A stretch of DNA of 64,000 nt from Pseudanabaena sp. Chao 1811 (GCF_027942295.1 NZ_CP101416.1:806001-870000); one strand, 5' to 3'. Numbered from the stretch's first letter, positions 9,723 to 19,528 are shown. Notes: a model not told the origin generated them from the sequence alone. Made by a program: numbers and translations.

Positions 9723-9978
9723 TCATCTCCAATCCATCTAGCAGCGTATTGTCAAAATCTTCCCAATCCTCACACTCCTGAGCCATTTCTTGATAAGTTT
9801 CCTCCCAAGATAGTTTTGCATCATCCATTTGGCGCAATAAAATACCCCGCTCAGTCTCTTCTAAAAGTAACGTGTCTGAAAATCCATACTTTTGCAGAAT
9901 AACTTTGGGTAATCTGACACCTTTAGAGTTACCAATTGAAATGAGCTTGATGCTATGAATTCGCGACGGTTTTGTCAT
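9706..9978 (-). CDS. MazE-type antitoxin (AbrB/SpoVT fold)
   Basis: A 90-residue protein whose N-terminal half is an AbrB-type DNA-binding domain (SIGNSKGVRLPKVILQKYG). The acidic C-terminal tail (WEETYQEMAQECEDWEDF) is of the kind that blocks the toxin. It precedes and overlaps the MazF-like gene, and such antitoxins usually repress their own operon. The ATG at 9978 gives a complete domain. Confidence 0.88.
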   Translation of the reverse strand: MTKPSRIHSIKLISIGNSKGVRLPKVILQKYGFSDTLLLEETERGILLRQMDDAKLSWEETYQEMAQECEDWEDFDNTLLDGLEMNEVGS

Positions 9979-10047
9979 GACTGAAATACAGGCAATAATT
10001 AATATGCCATACCATGTAATTACTGTAGTTACGTTTATGTTCTATGT

Positions 10048-10098
10048 CAATAAAACCCAGAAGAGAGTTACGGCGTAACTCTCTTCTGGGTTTTATTG
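10048..10098. terminator. Long palindromic terminator between the antitoxin and radical SAM genes
   Basis: Arms CAATAAAACCCAGAAGAGAG... of about 25 bases, with the centre GTTACGGCGTAAC. It ends the radical SAM gene, which lies immediately upstream in the transcribed (minus) direction. Confidence 0.8.
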
Positions 10099-10100
10099 CG

Positions 10101-11093
10101 TCACAATAATGCACCACCGCAGCTAGATCCACTGCCTGCGGTGCAGCCATAGCAGTAGTCAGCCGTTTGAATTTCTTGGATAATATCTAAAGTTCCCTGT
10201 TCTAGAATTTTGGCAATAGTGAGAACTTCTCCATGAGGAGATCGCGCTGGCAGGTCTTCCATCTGATTAAAATCGCAATCATAGATATTCCCTTGATAAT
10301 CCACTGAAAGCTGATTGCGACACATGACATGACCGAGTGTAGTCGGATTAAAATTGGTTTCTAAGAAAGATGTATATTCCTCTTCTAATTTGCGATGCTG
10401 TAAATGGAACTTACTTCTACCAATGGGAAGATTGGTGATTGTAAATAGGTTATTAAAAACAATGCCGAAATGCTCTTGAAGATGGGCTTTGTAAGCGGCT
10501 TGTAAATTCTGTTGATTGGGAGCAAGGGAAAATTTATTAGCAGTGGGAAGTTGGGGATTGTATACCAAGTCTATGATTAGCTGAGGATCGCTACCATAGC
10601 CTAAGCGATTGAGCCATTGCAAAGCTTGAATTGACTTATCAAATACACCTTTCCCACGCATTTTGTCCACATTATCCTCAAGATAACAGGGCAATGAAGC
10701 CACCACGCGCACCTGATGCTGAGCAAAGAATTCTGGAATATCCTCATAGCCCTTCTCAAAATAAATTGTCAAATTAGAACGCGCGATCGCTTCTTTGCCC
10801 GATGCTCTTGCTGCTTTCACTAAGTCACGAAATCCGTACAGCATTTCTGGAGCGCCCCCCGTGAGATCCACTGTCTGGATTTGGGGAAAGCGTTGAATGA
10901 TTTCAATTAGTTGTTGACAAATTTCTGGAGATAATTCCTCGGTGCGATAGGGGCTTGCCTCTACATGACAATGGCTACAAGCGAGATTGCAAATCTTGCC
11001 TAAGTTGATCTGTAACACCGAAATATCATGTTTTAAAAGTGGGGCTGTGAGCTTCTGGGAAAAAGGTGTAATCGCGATCGCAGGAACTTGCAT
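10101..11093 (-). CDS. arsS: Arsenosugar biosynthesis-type radical SAM protein (ArsS-like)
   Basis: A 330-residue radical SAM enzyme. The cluster motif is CNLACSHC (C35, C39, C42). The family-typical C-terminal part (DUF3641) includes VMCRNQLSVDYQGNIYDCDF and the Cys-rich end CYGCTAGSGSSCGG. ArsS joins an adenosyl moiety to methylated arsenic on the way to arsenosugars. The arsM methyltransferase that often accompanies it is not adjacent, so the arsenic role is inferred from family membership. I chose ATG 11093; a TTG 15 bases upstream is the only alternative. It overlaps nothing and lies behind the Hpt gene on the same strand. Confidence 0.85.
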   Translation of the reverse strand: MQVPAIAITPFSQKLTAPLLKHDISVLQINLGKICNLACSHCHVEASPYRTEELSPEICQQLIEIIQRFPQIQTVDLTGGAPEMLYGFRDLVKAARASGKEAIARSNLTIYFEKGYEDIPEFFAQHQVRVVASLPCYLEDNVDKMRGKGVFDKSIQALQWLNRLGYGSDPQLIIDLVYNPQLPTANKFSLAPNQQNLQAAYKAHLQEHFGIVFNNLFTITNLPIGRSKFHLQHRKLEEEYTSFLETNFNPTTLGHVMCRNQLSVDYQGNIYDCDFNQMEDLPARSPHGEVLTIAKILEQGTLDIIQEIQTADYCYGCTAGSGSSCGGALL

Positions 11094-11121
11094 ATATAGA
11101 CAATCCAAGTCAATTTCTCAC

Positions 11122-11553
11122 TTATTCTGCCATAAACTCAATCACACGGACTTGGATAGCCCGAATCACTTGTTCATATTCATTAGTTAGTAAATGCAAA
11201 ATATCTGATGAAATATTGATATTTCCAGTTTTACCAACATGTTCTAAATATTTACATATCTGTGACAGTCTGACCGCGCCAATACTAGCACTGGTTGATT
11301 TGAGAGAATGGGATGACAAGCTAAACTGGTTGGGATCTTGATTAGCAAAGGCTATTTGAATTTCTTCTAGCAAATTTTCCGCAGAATTTAGATAAATCGT
11401 AACTAGGTCAGAAAATGCTAGATCATCATCGATTGATTGGCGTAAACCCTGAAATGTATCAACGTTTAAAGTCGGCAAATCAGCAAATTCTGGATAGTTT
11501 TGCACTATTGTCGATATATCTATAATCGCCTTGGTTTCTATATTCTCAACCAT
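11122..11553 (-). CDS. Histidine phosphotransfer (Hpt) domain protein
   Basis: A 143-residue stand-alone Hpt protein. The phosphorylatable His82 is in SLSSHSLKSTSASIGA, the hallmark of Hpt four-helix bundles. Such proteins shuttle phosphate between hybrid kinases and response regulators. About 35 residues precede the bundle. ATG 11553 was chosen because AGGAG lies 7 bases upstream; an ATG six codons earlier overlaps that site. It is 28 bases upstream of the radical SAM gene and may be co-transcribed with it, but no functional link is evident. Confidence 0.88.
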   Translation of the reverse strand: MVENIETKAIIDISTIVQNYPEFADLPTLNVDTFQGLRQSIDDDLAFSDLVTIYLNSAENLLEEIQIAFANQDPNQFSLSSHSLKSTSASIGAVRLSQICKYLEHVGKTGNINISSDILHLLTNEYEQVIRAIQVRVIEFMAE

Positions 11554-11724
11554 AGTCTTGCTCCTAACCATAGCGATGTAAATTGCAAAAAAGACTAATA
11601 ACCTTAGTCTTTTCTTATAGCGTTTTTAATTTTACTGAAAGCAAAATTAAAACTTGGTTTTTTACTAGGATTGATTGTGGATTTTCAAATGAGTGCATAC
11701 TCATTTGAAAATTACGATAATTGC

Positions 11725-12882
11725 CTATAATTTTAGTTTACGCAAATTATCAACTGCTAATGCAATCGTGCTATCTTTCTTAGCAAAACAGAACCTTAAT
11801 CCATTTACTTTATCCCGTTCAGGATGACTAAAGCAAGTTCCGGGGACAGCCGCTACTAGTGCTTCCTTGGCAAGACGAAAGGCAGCACTTTCGGCATCCT
11901 TGGCGATCGCTGAGCTATCAGTCCAAATATAGTATGCACCCTTAGGAAGTACTGGTGATAAACCGAGTTCGACTAAAGCTGGATAAAGCAGATCGCGCTT
12001 GCGTTTGTAATCGAGTGCCATGTTGGTAAAGTACTCGCGTCCAAACTGCATTGCCGTAAGAGCTGCATGTTGTAGAGGGGCGGGTGCACAGATCGTAATG
12101 AAGTCATGGATGCGACGCATAGCCGCAGTTAGGATAGGGTTGGCGACTGTATAGCCCAAGCGCCAACCTGTGATACAAAAGGTTTTCGAGAAGCCATTCA
12201 CTACAATTGTGCGATCGCGCATTCCCTCAATGCTCATCAAGCTAATATGCTCTTGTTCATAGATGATGTATTCGTAAATCTCATCGGTAATGGCATAGAC
12301 ATCATACTGCTGGCAGAGCTTCGCAATTAATTCCAATTCTGTCCTTGTCCAAACCTTCCCTGTAGGATTAGCAGGGCTATTGATGATTACAGCCTTAATC
12401 CCTTTTTTAAACGCAGGTTCAAGGATTTCTTGGGTAATTTCCCATTGTGGTGGTTGCAAGGTAATGAATTCAGGGATGCCGCCTACCGTTGCTAAATTGG
12501 GAATGTAGTTTTCGTAAAACGGCTCAAAAATTAAAACGCGATCGCCTTGATCGATCAGTGACATCAGGGCAATATTTAAGCCTTCCGTTGCGCCACAACA
12601 TACAGTAACTTCAGTATCAGGATCAACGGTAATCTGATTATCCCGTTGCATTTTTTCGGCGATCGCTACGCGCAATTTTTCCCAGCCCCAGCTATCAGCA
12701 TATTGATTAAAGTCTGACGCGATCGCTGCTCTAGCTGATTCCTTAAGTGCTTCTGGTGCAGGAAAGTCAGGCAAACCTTGGGCTAGATTAATTGCACCAA
12801 ATTTTTCGCAGTAACGGGAGGCTTCACGAATTTGGGATTCTTTGGTTTGCAGAGCGCGTTGTGATAGCGGAAATGTAGTCAA
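11725..12882 (-). CDS. PLP-dependent class I aminotransferase
   Basis: A 385-residue fold-type I aminotransferase of the kynurenine/glutamine transaminase-like group. The substrate end is in INLAQGLPDFPAP, the NPTG region in IINSPANPTGKVW, the cofactor-binding Asp in YAITDEIYEYI, the Schiff-base Lys in NGFSKTFCITGWRLGY, and the C-terminal carboxylate-binding Arg in GLRFCFA. It transfers an amino group to a 2-oxo acid; the sequence alone does not settle the substrate (methionine, glutamine or aromatic amino acids are possible). It is monocistronic. Confidence 0.9.
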   Translation of the reverse strand: MTTFPLSQRALQTKESQIREASRYCEKFGAINLAQGLPDFPAPEALKESARAAIASDFNQYADSWGWEKLRVAIAEKMQRDNQITVDPDTEVTVCCGATEGLNIALMSLIDQGDRVLIFEPFYENYIPNLATVGGIPEFITLQPPQWEITQEILEPAFKKGIKAVIINSPANPTGKVWTRTELELIAKLCQQYDVYAITDEIYEYIIYEQEHISLMSIEGMRDRTIVVNGFSKTFCITGWRLGYTVANPILTAAMRRIHDFITICAPAPLQHAALTAMQFGREYFTNMALDYKRKRDLLYPALVELGLSPVLPKGAYYIWTDSSAIAKDAESAAFRLAKEALVAAVPGTCFSHPERDKVNGLRFCFAKKDSTIALAVDNLRKLKL

Positions 12883-12913
12883 GGTCGTATCTCTAGATTG
12901 ATTACAAAAAATA

Positions 12914-12941
12914 AAAGCGGCGCAACGCGCCGCCTTTACTC
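12914..12941. repeat. GC-rich palindrome upstream of the aminotransferase
   Basis: AAAGCGGCGC-AAC-GCGCCGCCTTT. It lies in the divergent promoter region of the aminotransferase and ndhF, not behind a gene. The core is nearly the same as in the hairpin before nadB. Confidence 0.6.
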
Positions 12942-13105
12942 AATCCTAATTGCGATCGCAATAGCAGGTCAAGCATTAACTTTTTCTAAAATTTTAGCTT
13001 CATAAGTAACAATGCTCATAGTTAACACATCGTGCCCGATCGCCCTGTAGTACACTAATCATTTAAAAGCGTCTCTACAGTAAACTTTGCGTTTCAACGC
13101 GACCT

Positions 13106-15118
13106 ATGGACTTTGCATATCAATACGCATGGCTGATTCCCCTGCTGCCACTTGCCGCAGCACTGATTATCGGCACAGGACTGATCACCTTTAACGAATC
13201 AACCAACAAACTGCGATCGCTTTGGTCTGTCCTCAGCGTATCCGCCACAGGCGGCGCAGCCGTCATCGCCTTTAACCTACTCTGGAGTCAGATCCAAGGA
13301 CATGCTCCTTATACCTACACCTTTGAGTGGGCTCAAGCAGGCTTATTTCATCTGAACATGGGATTTGTGATCGATCACCTCACCTCACTCATGCTCGTCA
13401 TCGTTACCACCGTTGCCTTCTTGGTGCAAATTTATACCGATGGTTACATGGCGCATGATCCCAGCTATGTCAGATTCTATGCTTACCTGAGTTTATTCAC
13501 CTCCTCCATGTTGGGCTTAGTTGTGAGTCCCAACTTGGTACAGATTTATATTTTCTGGGAACTAGTGGGGATGTGTTCCTACTTGCTGATTGGCTTTTGG
13601 TTCGATCGCAAAGGAGCAGCCGATGCTTGCCAAAAAGCATTCGTCACCAACCGCGTCGGTGACTTCGGGCTATTACTAGGCTTACTTGGTTTGTATTGGG
13701 CAACAGGTACGTTTGAATTCACAGAAATGGGAGAAAAGCTGACTCAACTAGTTGAGTCGGGTGGATTGAGTGTGGGACTTGCTACCCTATTTGCGATCCT
13801 CGTATTTATGGGACCTGCTGCTAAATCGGCACAATTCCCACTCCATGTATGGCTACCAGATGCAATGGAAGGTCCTACACCAATTTCCGCATTAATCCAT
13901 GCCGCGACAATGGTTGCTGCTGGTGTATTTTTAATCGCTCGTATGTTCCCCGTATTTGAGGAAATTCCTGCGGTGATGAATACGATCGCTTGGACGGGGG
14001 CATTTACAGCGTTCCTTGGTGCGAGTATCGCCATTACGCAAAATGACATCAAAAAAGGCTTAGCCTATTCCACCGTTTCCCAATTGGGTTACATGGTCAT
14101 GGGTATGGGCGTGGGTGCGTACGGCGCAGGTCTATTTCACCTGATGACCCATGCTTACTTCAAAGCGATGATGTTCCTCGGTTCAGGTTCCGTCATTCAT
14201 GGCATGGAAGAAGTCGTCGGACATGATCCCGATGTCGCGCAAGATATGCGTGTGATGGGTGGATTACGCAAGTACATGCCAATCACAGCCATCACCTTCT
14301 TTATCGGTACTCTCGCCATTAGTGGGATTCCCCCCTTCGCTGGTTTCTGGTCAAAGGATGAGATTCTCGCTTCTACCTTCAAGGCAAATCCTGTTCTATG
14401 GGGAATTGGCTTCCTGACCGCAGGGATCACCGCCTTCTATATGTTCCGTATGTATTTCACCACCTTTGAAGGTGATTTTCGCGGTACTGACAAGAAGCTT
14501 GTTGCCTTAGTCAAAGCGGAAAACTCCGTAGGCAAGGAAGTTCAAGCTGATGATGGTCACGGACATCACCATGCTAGCAAGCCCCATGAATCGCCTATTA
14601 CGATGACCTTCCCTCTGATGGTCTTAGCAATTCCGTCGATGCTGATTGGTTTAGTCGGTACACCCTTGGGTAATTACTTCGAGTACTTTATCCATGCGCC
14701 ATCAGAAAAAATCACAGAAGTACCAGTTGAAGGCTTCACTCCTGAGTTTCTATTAATGGGTGGAAGTTCCGTTGGTATTGGTTTGATTGGAATTTCTCTA
14801 GCGATCTTGATGTATTTGCAAAAGAAAATCGATCCCAGTGCGATCGCCAAATCCATCGCACCGCTATACAAGCTCTCCAAGAACAAATGGTACATTGACG
14901 AAATTTACGAAGCTGTATTCGTAATTGGTTCCCGCCGTCTAGCCCGCCAAGTGCTAGAAGTCGATGCCAAGATTGTCGATGGTGTGGTTAACCTTGCAGG
15001 TTTCGTGACTGTCGTTACTGGTGAAGGCTTAAAGTACTTTGAAAATGGCAAGGCGCAGTTCTATGCCCTCGTCATCTTCATCGGTGTTCTCGGTTTCGTC
15101 ATCGTGACTTCGATTTAA
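13106..15118 (+). CDS. ndhF: NAD(P)H-quinone oxidoreductase subunit 5 (NdhF, NdhF1 type)
   Basis: NdhF is a proton-pumping membrane subunit of the NDH-1 complex, used in respiration and cyclic electron flow. The 670-residue length and full-length C-terminal region fit NdhF1 rather than the CO2-uptake forms F3/F4. Conserved parts include IYIFWELVGMCSYLLIGFW, LPDAMEGPTPISALIHAATM, the Lys in AKSAQFPLHVWLPDA, and GIPPFAGFWSKDEIL. The C-terminal lateral helix segment follows a His-rich loop (DDGHGHHHASKPHE). ndhD lies 4.4 kb away and points towards it, rather than directly downstream as in some cyanobacteria. Confidence 0.95.
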   Translation: MDFAYQYAWLIPLLPLAAALIIGTGLITFNESTNKLRSLWSVLSVSATGGAAVIAFNLLWSQIQGHAPYTYTFEWAQAGLFHLNMGFVIDHLTSLMLVIVTTVAFLVQIYTDGYMAHDPSYVRFYAYLSLFTSSMLGLVVSPNLVQIYIFWELVGMCSYLLIGFWFDRKGAADACQKAFVTNRVGDFGLLLGLLGLYWATGTFEFTEMGEKLTQLVESGGLSVGLATLFAILVFMGPAAKSAQFPLHVWLPDAMEGPTPISALIHAATMVAAGVFLIARMFPVFEEIPAVMNTIAWTGAFTAFLGASIAITQNDIKKGLAYSTVSQLGYMVMGMGVGAYGAGLFHLMTHAYFKAMMFLGSGSVIHGMEEVVGHDPDVAQDMRVMGGLRKYMPITAITFFIGTLAISGIPPFAGFWSKDEILASTFKANPVLWGIGFLTAGITAFYMFRMYFTTFEGDFRGTDKKLVALVKAENSVGKEVQADDGHGHHHASKPHESPITMTFPLMVLAIPSMLIGLVGTPLGNYFEYFIHAPSEKITEVPVEGFTPEFLLMGGSSVGIGLIGISLAILMYLQKKIDPSAIAKSIAPLYKLSKNKWYIDEIYEAVFVIGSRRLARQVLEVDAKIVDGVVNLAGFVTVVTGEGLKYFENGKAQFYALVIFIGVLGFVIVTSI

Positions 15119-15220
15119 GTAACCATCGATAATCTGGGGAATATCAAAATCACGATTATTGAGACTACGAGATTTATTAATAAATCTTATTAGTCTCTAA
15201 TCCAACTTAACCAACTAAAA

Positions 15221-15269
15221 AAACATACGAAAAAAGAGAGTGCTAAGCACTCTCTTTTTTCGTATGTTT
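15221..15269. terminator. Terminator after ndhF
   Basis: Arms AAACATACGAAAAAAGAGAG... of 24 bases around a single central base (GAGAGTGCT-A-AGCACTCTC), with a T-tract on the 3' arm. Confidence 0.75.
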
Positions 15270-15599
15270 GGCTAATTTAGGGCTAAAGGGATAAGTTCAT
15301 AGACCTAAAGATAGATAACAAGTAAAAAAATAAATTTATGTCAGAAAATTAAACTATTTGTATTATTTTTTTGCTCAAAATCATAAAGATGTCAATCACT
15401 AAAGAGATATATTTTTTAATGAATATATTTTTTCATAAATATCTTTCAGTACAAAAAAAATAAAAACCAACTATAGTAAATGAGTCAAGGAACTATGCTA
15501 ATTAGCTTAAAACAAAAATCATTATAAAGTCATTATTAAATAACATTATATATTTATTTGTTGATTTTTTTTGATAATATTTATTCATATATTAAGCCC

Positions 15600-15650
15600 A
15601 AATAAAAACCCTGTAGCATTTGCTCAGCATATATTACAGGGTTTTTATTT
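15600..15650. terminator. Hairpin upstream of the methyltransferase gene
   Basis: AAATAAAAACCCTGTA and TACAGGGTTTTTATTT flank a 19-base loop. It may be a terminator for a transcript crossing the AT-rich gap. Confidence 0.55.
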
Positions 15651-15730
15651 AGTTTTTAATCATCTCCAAAACATCTCCCTGATTTCATATTTTAATTTGA
15701 TGGTCTAAGACCATTTATCAAACAAACCTC

Positions 15731-16642
15731 ATGTCACAAGAAAAAGCTCAAATTTTGCAAGAATATCTGTCATTGGATAAAGCTGTTAGCTTCAATAAGA
15801 ATGCTATTCCAGAATGTCCAATTCCTGATCCTAGCTGTTGGCTTTTAGCTAATAGTTATTATTTCGGACATCCAGAATGGGCAAAAAACTATTTTGATTC
15901 CTGTCATCGCCATGAAAACTTTAAAGAACGATGGATTGCTGCTACAGGAGGCTGGAATAATAAAATAGTCATTGATATTGGCTGTGGTCCAGGAAATTTA
16001 TATGCCACACTTGGGGGAATACCCAAGATTTTAATAGGTGTTGATGTTAGTCGCGGAGCCTTAGAAATGGCTAAAGAAATTGGCTATAGTCCTCTATTAG
16101 CAGATGCCCAAAATCTTCCATTTGTTTCTAAATTTGCCGATATTGTTGCAGTTAATGCAACTCTACATCATTGTGATGATATGTCCAAAGCTCTGTCAGA
16201 AGCAGCTCGACTTGTCCGTCTGGGTGGGCTTTTAGTAATTGATCATGATCCGCAACTGACTGCTTGGGACTTTAAGGGCATTGCGATGCTGTTTTATAAG
16301 GTAAGACTCGCAATTTATAAAATGTTTTTAAGCAATCTTCACATTCCCAAAGAAGAGAGGCTTTGTGCTTTATCAACTGAAACACATCACAAACCTGGAG
16401 ATGGGGTGACACCCAATTTATTTCGCAGCATCCTTGAACCTATGGGTTTTGAAGTTAAGCTTTACCCTCATAACCATACTGTAGGTGCTGATGTACTCTC
16501 TGGAAATATTGGGAAACCACCGCATTGGAGATATCGCCTAGGTCAGTTCTTATCGGGAATAAATCCCTATTCCTCCGAAGCAGCTCTATCACTAATGTGT
16601 ATTGCTCAACGGAATAAAGATATCTCCCCAAGTGAAGACTAA
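15731..16642 (+). CDS. Class I SAM-dependent methyltransferase
   Basis: A 303-residue protein. The SAM-binding motif I is VIDIGCGPGNLY, the acidic motif II is in IGVDVSRGAL, and post-motif segments are ADAQNLPFVSKFADIVAVN and ARLVRLGGLLVID. The first ~75 residues, with ANSYYFGHPEWAKNYF, may form a substrate cap. The substrate cannot be told from sequence; small molecules or lipids are possible. It is flanked upstream by AT-rich DNA and downstream by a convergent STAS gene. No partner biosynthetic genes are present. Confidence 0.85.
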   Translation: MSQEKAQILQEYLSLDKAVSFNKNAIPECPIPDPSCWLLANSYYFGHPEWAKNYFDSCHRHENFKERWIAATGGWNNKIVIDIGCGPGNLYATLGGIPKILIGVDVSRGALEMAKEIGYSPLLADAQNLPFVSKFADIVAVNATLHHCDDMSKALSEAARLVRLGGLLVIDHDPQLTAWDFKGIAMLFYKVRLAIYKMFLSNLHIPKEERLCALSTETHHKPGDGVTPNLFRSILEPMGFEVKLYPHNHTVGADVLSGNIGKPPHWRYRLGQFLSGINPYSSEAALSLMCIAQRNKDISPSED

Positions 16643-16653
16643 AACATCTCTGC

Positions 16654-17028
16654 TTACTGGTTATCTTCCACTTCAGTCTGCATCACAGTTAAGTAGGCAT
16701 CTAGCTCTTCAGTGCTGGCAAATACCTCAGAAATAGGAACAGCCTTAACAATATCAAATACTTTTTTGACTTGAGGCGTGGGGTTTGTAAAAAACACCTT
16801 ACCATTTTTCAGTTTTAGAGTTTTTCTTGCTTTGGCAAATACTCTCAGCCCCGCACTGGAAACAAACCTCAAATTCTGAAGATCAAAAATTAAAGTCTGA
16901 GTATCCTGTTGCAGATTAGTTTGAATAGATGTTTCTAAATCATTAGCGGTCAAGGTATCAAGTTGTCCGTCCAATGCTACGAATAGTGTGTTGGGGCTAG
17001 TATTGTCAATCAGGATTTGCAAAGCCAT
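16654..17028 (-). CDS. STAS-domain anti-sigma factor antagonist
   Basis: A 124-residue STAS protein of the SpoIIAA/RsbV type. The phosphorylatable Ser is in FVSSAGLRVFAKARK (Ser58). In partner switching, the unphosphorylated form binds an anti-sigma kinase and frees its target; a PP2C phosphatase reverses phosphorylation. The gene lies 85 bases downstream of a PP2C/anti-sigma-kinase fusion on the same strand, so the two very likely form one switch. A sigma factor is not encoded nearby. Confidence 0.9.
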   Translation of the reverse strand: MALQILIDNTSPNTLFVALDGQLDTLTANDLETSIQTNLQQDTQTLIFDLQNLRFVSSAGLRVFAKARKTLKLKNGKVFFTNPTPQVKKVFDIVKAVPISEVFASTEELDAYLTVMQTEVEDNQ

Positions 17029-17113
17029 AGATTTTATCTTGAGAGCAAAATAATTTGTAGTTTAGCTTGAGAATGCCTTATAAGGCTTTTTGTTGCTCAA
17101 ACTTAGCAAAATC

Positions 17114-19528
17114 TCAATTAAAAATTGCCTGACTAACCGTCAGTATATTTTTGCCACTGCTATAGGCGTAATCTAAATGATCGGATAGCTCTTGGACTAA
17201 GAAAAAGCCAAAGCCACCGAGCGATCGCTGATCATCGTCACGATCTAAATCGGGTGTGGATAGCTCTGTGAGAGGGTTAAAAGGCTTACCGCTGTCGGCA
17301 AAAGTCATGGTTAGCTTTAGATCTGCTATTTCAATCCGTAAATCAATCGAACCATCGCTACGATTGTCATAACCATACTGAATAATATTGACCACAATTT
17401 CTTCAGCAATTAACTGAGCATTTTCGATTAACTCAACTGGTAGATCTGCCTCATGCAAAATTTGTCCAAGCTTTTGTTTTAATTCCTCTAGTTCCGTAAT
17501 TTCACTATTCAGTGTTAAGTTCCATTCCATAACATTAGCTACTTCCGCAAAAGGATTTGATGGGAGGTATTGCATCGCCAAGAGTGTAATATCATCGGAT
17601 TGGGGAGCATTACCCACAAATTGCTGACAAAAATGCTGAATGGTGCGAACTGCTTTGGTTGGGTTAGTGGGTGGATAGGAAGTAATCATTTCCAATAACC
17701 TTGTATCTGAAAACAGCTCTCCTTCCGAGTTCAATGCTTCCGTAATGCCATCAGTATAAAACAGAATTAAATCATTAGGGAGCAGCATAAATTCATGCTG
17801 GGTAAATTCTGAATCTTCATAGAGTCCCAAGGGGGGCATGGTTTCTAAATCAAGATACTGCACATGGCGATCGCGTACTAATATCGGTGCATCATGTCCA
17901 CCGCTCGCATAGGTAAACCGACCAGATTGCAGTTCTAATACACCACAAAACACCGTCACAAATAGGCAGTCTTCATTTTCTTGGCATAGTTCGATATTCA
18001 CAGTCCGTAGGATTTCTGTGGGTGTACTAAAGGCTTTACTGAGGGTGCGGATTAAGGTGATGGTACGCGCCATTTGTAAAGCTGATGGAAAACCTTTATC
18101 GGCAACATCGCCAATAATTAAGCAGAGGCGATCACTACCGAGCAAAAAGAAATCATAGAGATCTCCACCTACGATCCTTGCGGGCTTGAGGACTGCGGAA
18201 ATGTCATAGGGAGAATTTACGCTATTGACGGTACTCGTTCGGGGTAGCATGGTACGCTGGATTTCGGCAGCGATCGAGAGTTCACTCTCTAACTTCTGTT
18301 TGGCAGCAGTAGTCTCTTGCAAATCGTGGATATAAAGCTGTAGAGAATCCCGCATTCGGCGAAATGATTGGGTTAATCTCCCCACTTCATCATTGGAAGT
18401 AACAGGGGGCAAATTAGTATCCAGATTGCCTTTTGCCATTTCCTCCGTACTTGCATTTAAGGCGCGGAGGGGACGGGTGGTCAATTGGGAGATCAAAGCA
18501 ATTACCACACACATCAGCACCATATCTTTAGACATGGAGAAAATGACGAGCCAAAGATGTTTCTGTCGTAATTTCTCTAGCTTTTCTTCAGAAATCACAA
18601 TGCCAACGATCCAATCCGTAGAATCGATAGTTTTAGCAATAACCTTATTTTGGAAATTATTGATTGAAATTTGCGATCGTTGGCTAGGAGCGTCATTAAT
18701 ATGATTAACCAATGCCTGTTGCGAAGATTGCAAAGATTTGAATAACTCTGAGTTGTTAGGTTTGACTAGCCATTGTTGATCTGGTGCTGCTAATGGCGCG
18801 ATCGCAAAAGGTTCGCTAACCTCCAAATCGGATGCTTTATCGGACTGTACGGAGGGTTGCTGGTTCAGCATTGCCTTGAGCCAATCCAAATCTATGGCGA
18901 TCGCTAAGATTCTGGTCGTAGCAGGATTGGTCGCTTGGGTTAGCACGATGCAATAGGTAGTGCTGAATTGCGCTGAACTATTATTGAGAGAATGTGGTTT
19001 TGTCCAAAAAGCCTGATGCTTAACCTGAGAATTTATTTGATCATTTGCATGGCGATCGCTTTGACATCGAGCTAACCAATTGTTAGCTCGATTTTGATCG
19101 AGATTGCGAAATTGCTCTTGCCGACTATATTGCCAACCCTTGTTGGCAGTATCTGTAATACTTTGAGGAATATCAACTAAAGCGATCGCCTGTACCTGTG
19201 GTTGCGCGAATAGTTGATCTAGGGCAATTTGGAGTTGTGGCTCTAAATTATTTTGAGAATTAGGATTGAAATTTACAGTTGGAGCTTGAAGCGATCGTGT
19301 GAGATTAAGCGCTTGTTTTTCGATCGCTAATAATTTGCTATCAAGTTCATGGGCAATCTCATTAACCCGTGATTGAGCAAACCCCAGCACCCAATTGTCT
19401 AACGTACTTTTCAGCAATTGACGGGCGTGCCAATAGGAAATTCCATAAATAGCGATCGCTGACACCACACAGCTAAAGATCAAGCGATGGGTAATACTTT
19501 TAAACTGAAATTTCAACAGCTTAGACAT
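17114..19528 (-). CDS. Membrane sensor / PP2C phosphatase / anti-sigma kinase fusion
   Basis: An 804-residue protein with four parts. An N-terminal transmembrane helix and periplasmic sensor region span about 1-320. A second helix (about 325-347) is followed by a HAMP domain (TTRPLRALNASTEEMAKGNL, about 350-400). A SpoIIE-type PP2C domain (about 430-650) has ARIVGGDLYDFF, VADKGFPSALQMA and FYTDGITEAL. The C-terminal HATPase domain (about 665-804) of the RsbW/SpoIIAB type has ELIENAQLIAEEIVVNIIQY and DRDDQRSLGGFGFFLV. Phosphatase and kinase activities on the same STAS substrate are thus in one chain. The STAS gene follows directly. Confidence 0.92.
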   Translation of the reverse strand: MSKLLKFQFKSITHRLIFSCVVSAIAIYGISYWHARQLLKSTLDNWVLGFAQSRVNEIAHELDSKLLAIEKQALNLTRSLQAPTVNFNPNSQNNLEPQLQIALDQLFAQPQVQAIALVDIPQSITDTANKGWQYSRQEQFRNLDQNRANNWLARCQSDRHANDQINSQVKHQAFWTKPHSLNNSSAQFSTTYCIVLTQATNPATTRILAIAIDLDWLKAMLNQQPSVQSDKASDLEVSEPFAIAPLAAPDQQWLVKPNNSELFKSLQSSQQALVNHINDAPSQRSQISINNFQNKVIAKTIDSTDWIVGIVISEEKLEKLRQKHLWLVIFSMSKDMVLMCVVIALISQLTTRPLRALNASTEEMAKGNLDTNLPPVTSNDEVGRLTQSFRRMRDSLQLYIHDLQETTAAKQKLESELSIAAEIQRTMLPRTSTVNSVNSPYDISAVLKPARIVGGDLYDFFLLGSDRLCLIIGDVADKGFPSALQMARTITLIRTLSKAFSTPTEILRTVNIELCQENEDCLFVTVFCGVLELQSGRFTYASGGHDAPILVRDRHVQYLDLETMPPLGLYEDSEFTQHEFMLLPNDLILFYTDGITEALNSEGELFSDTRLLEMITSYPPTNPTKAVRTIQHFCQQFVGNAPQSDDITLLAMQYLPSNPFAEVANVMEWNLTLNSEITELEELKQKLGQILHEADLPVELIENAQLIAEEIVVNIIQYGYDNRSDGSIDLRIEIADLKLTMTFADSGKPFNPLTELSTPDLDRDDDQRSLGGFGFFLVQELSDHLDYAYSSGKNILTVSQAIFN

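Larger units (their letters stand above)
15119..15730. other. AT-rich gene-free stretch
   Basis: About 610 bases of AT-rich DNA (with runs such as ATATTTTTTCATAAATATC). It contains the ndhF terminator (15221-15269) and a second hairpin (15600-15650). No open frame of note or RNA gene was recognised. The low GC relative to the flanks may mark the junction of inserted DNA next to the methyltransferase gene. Confidence 0.5.
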
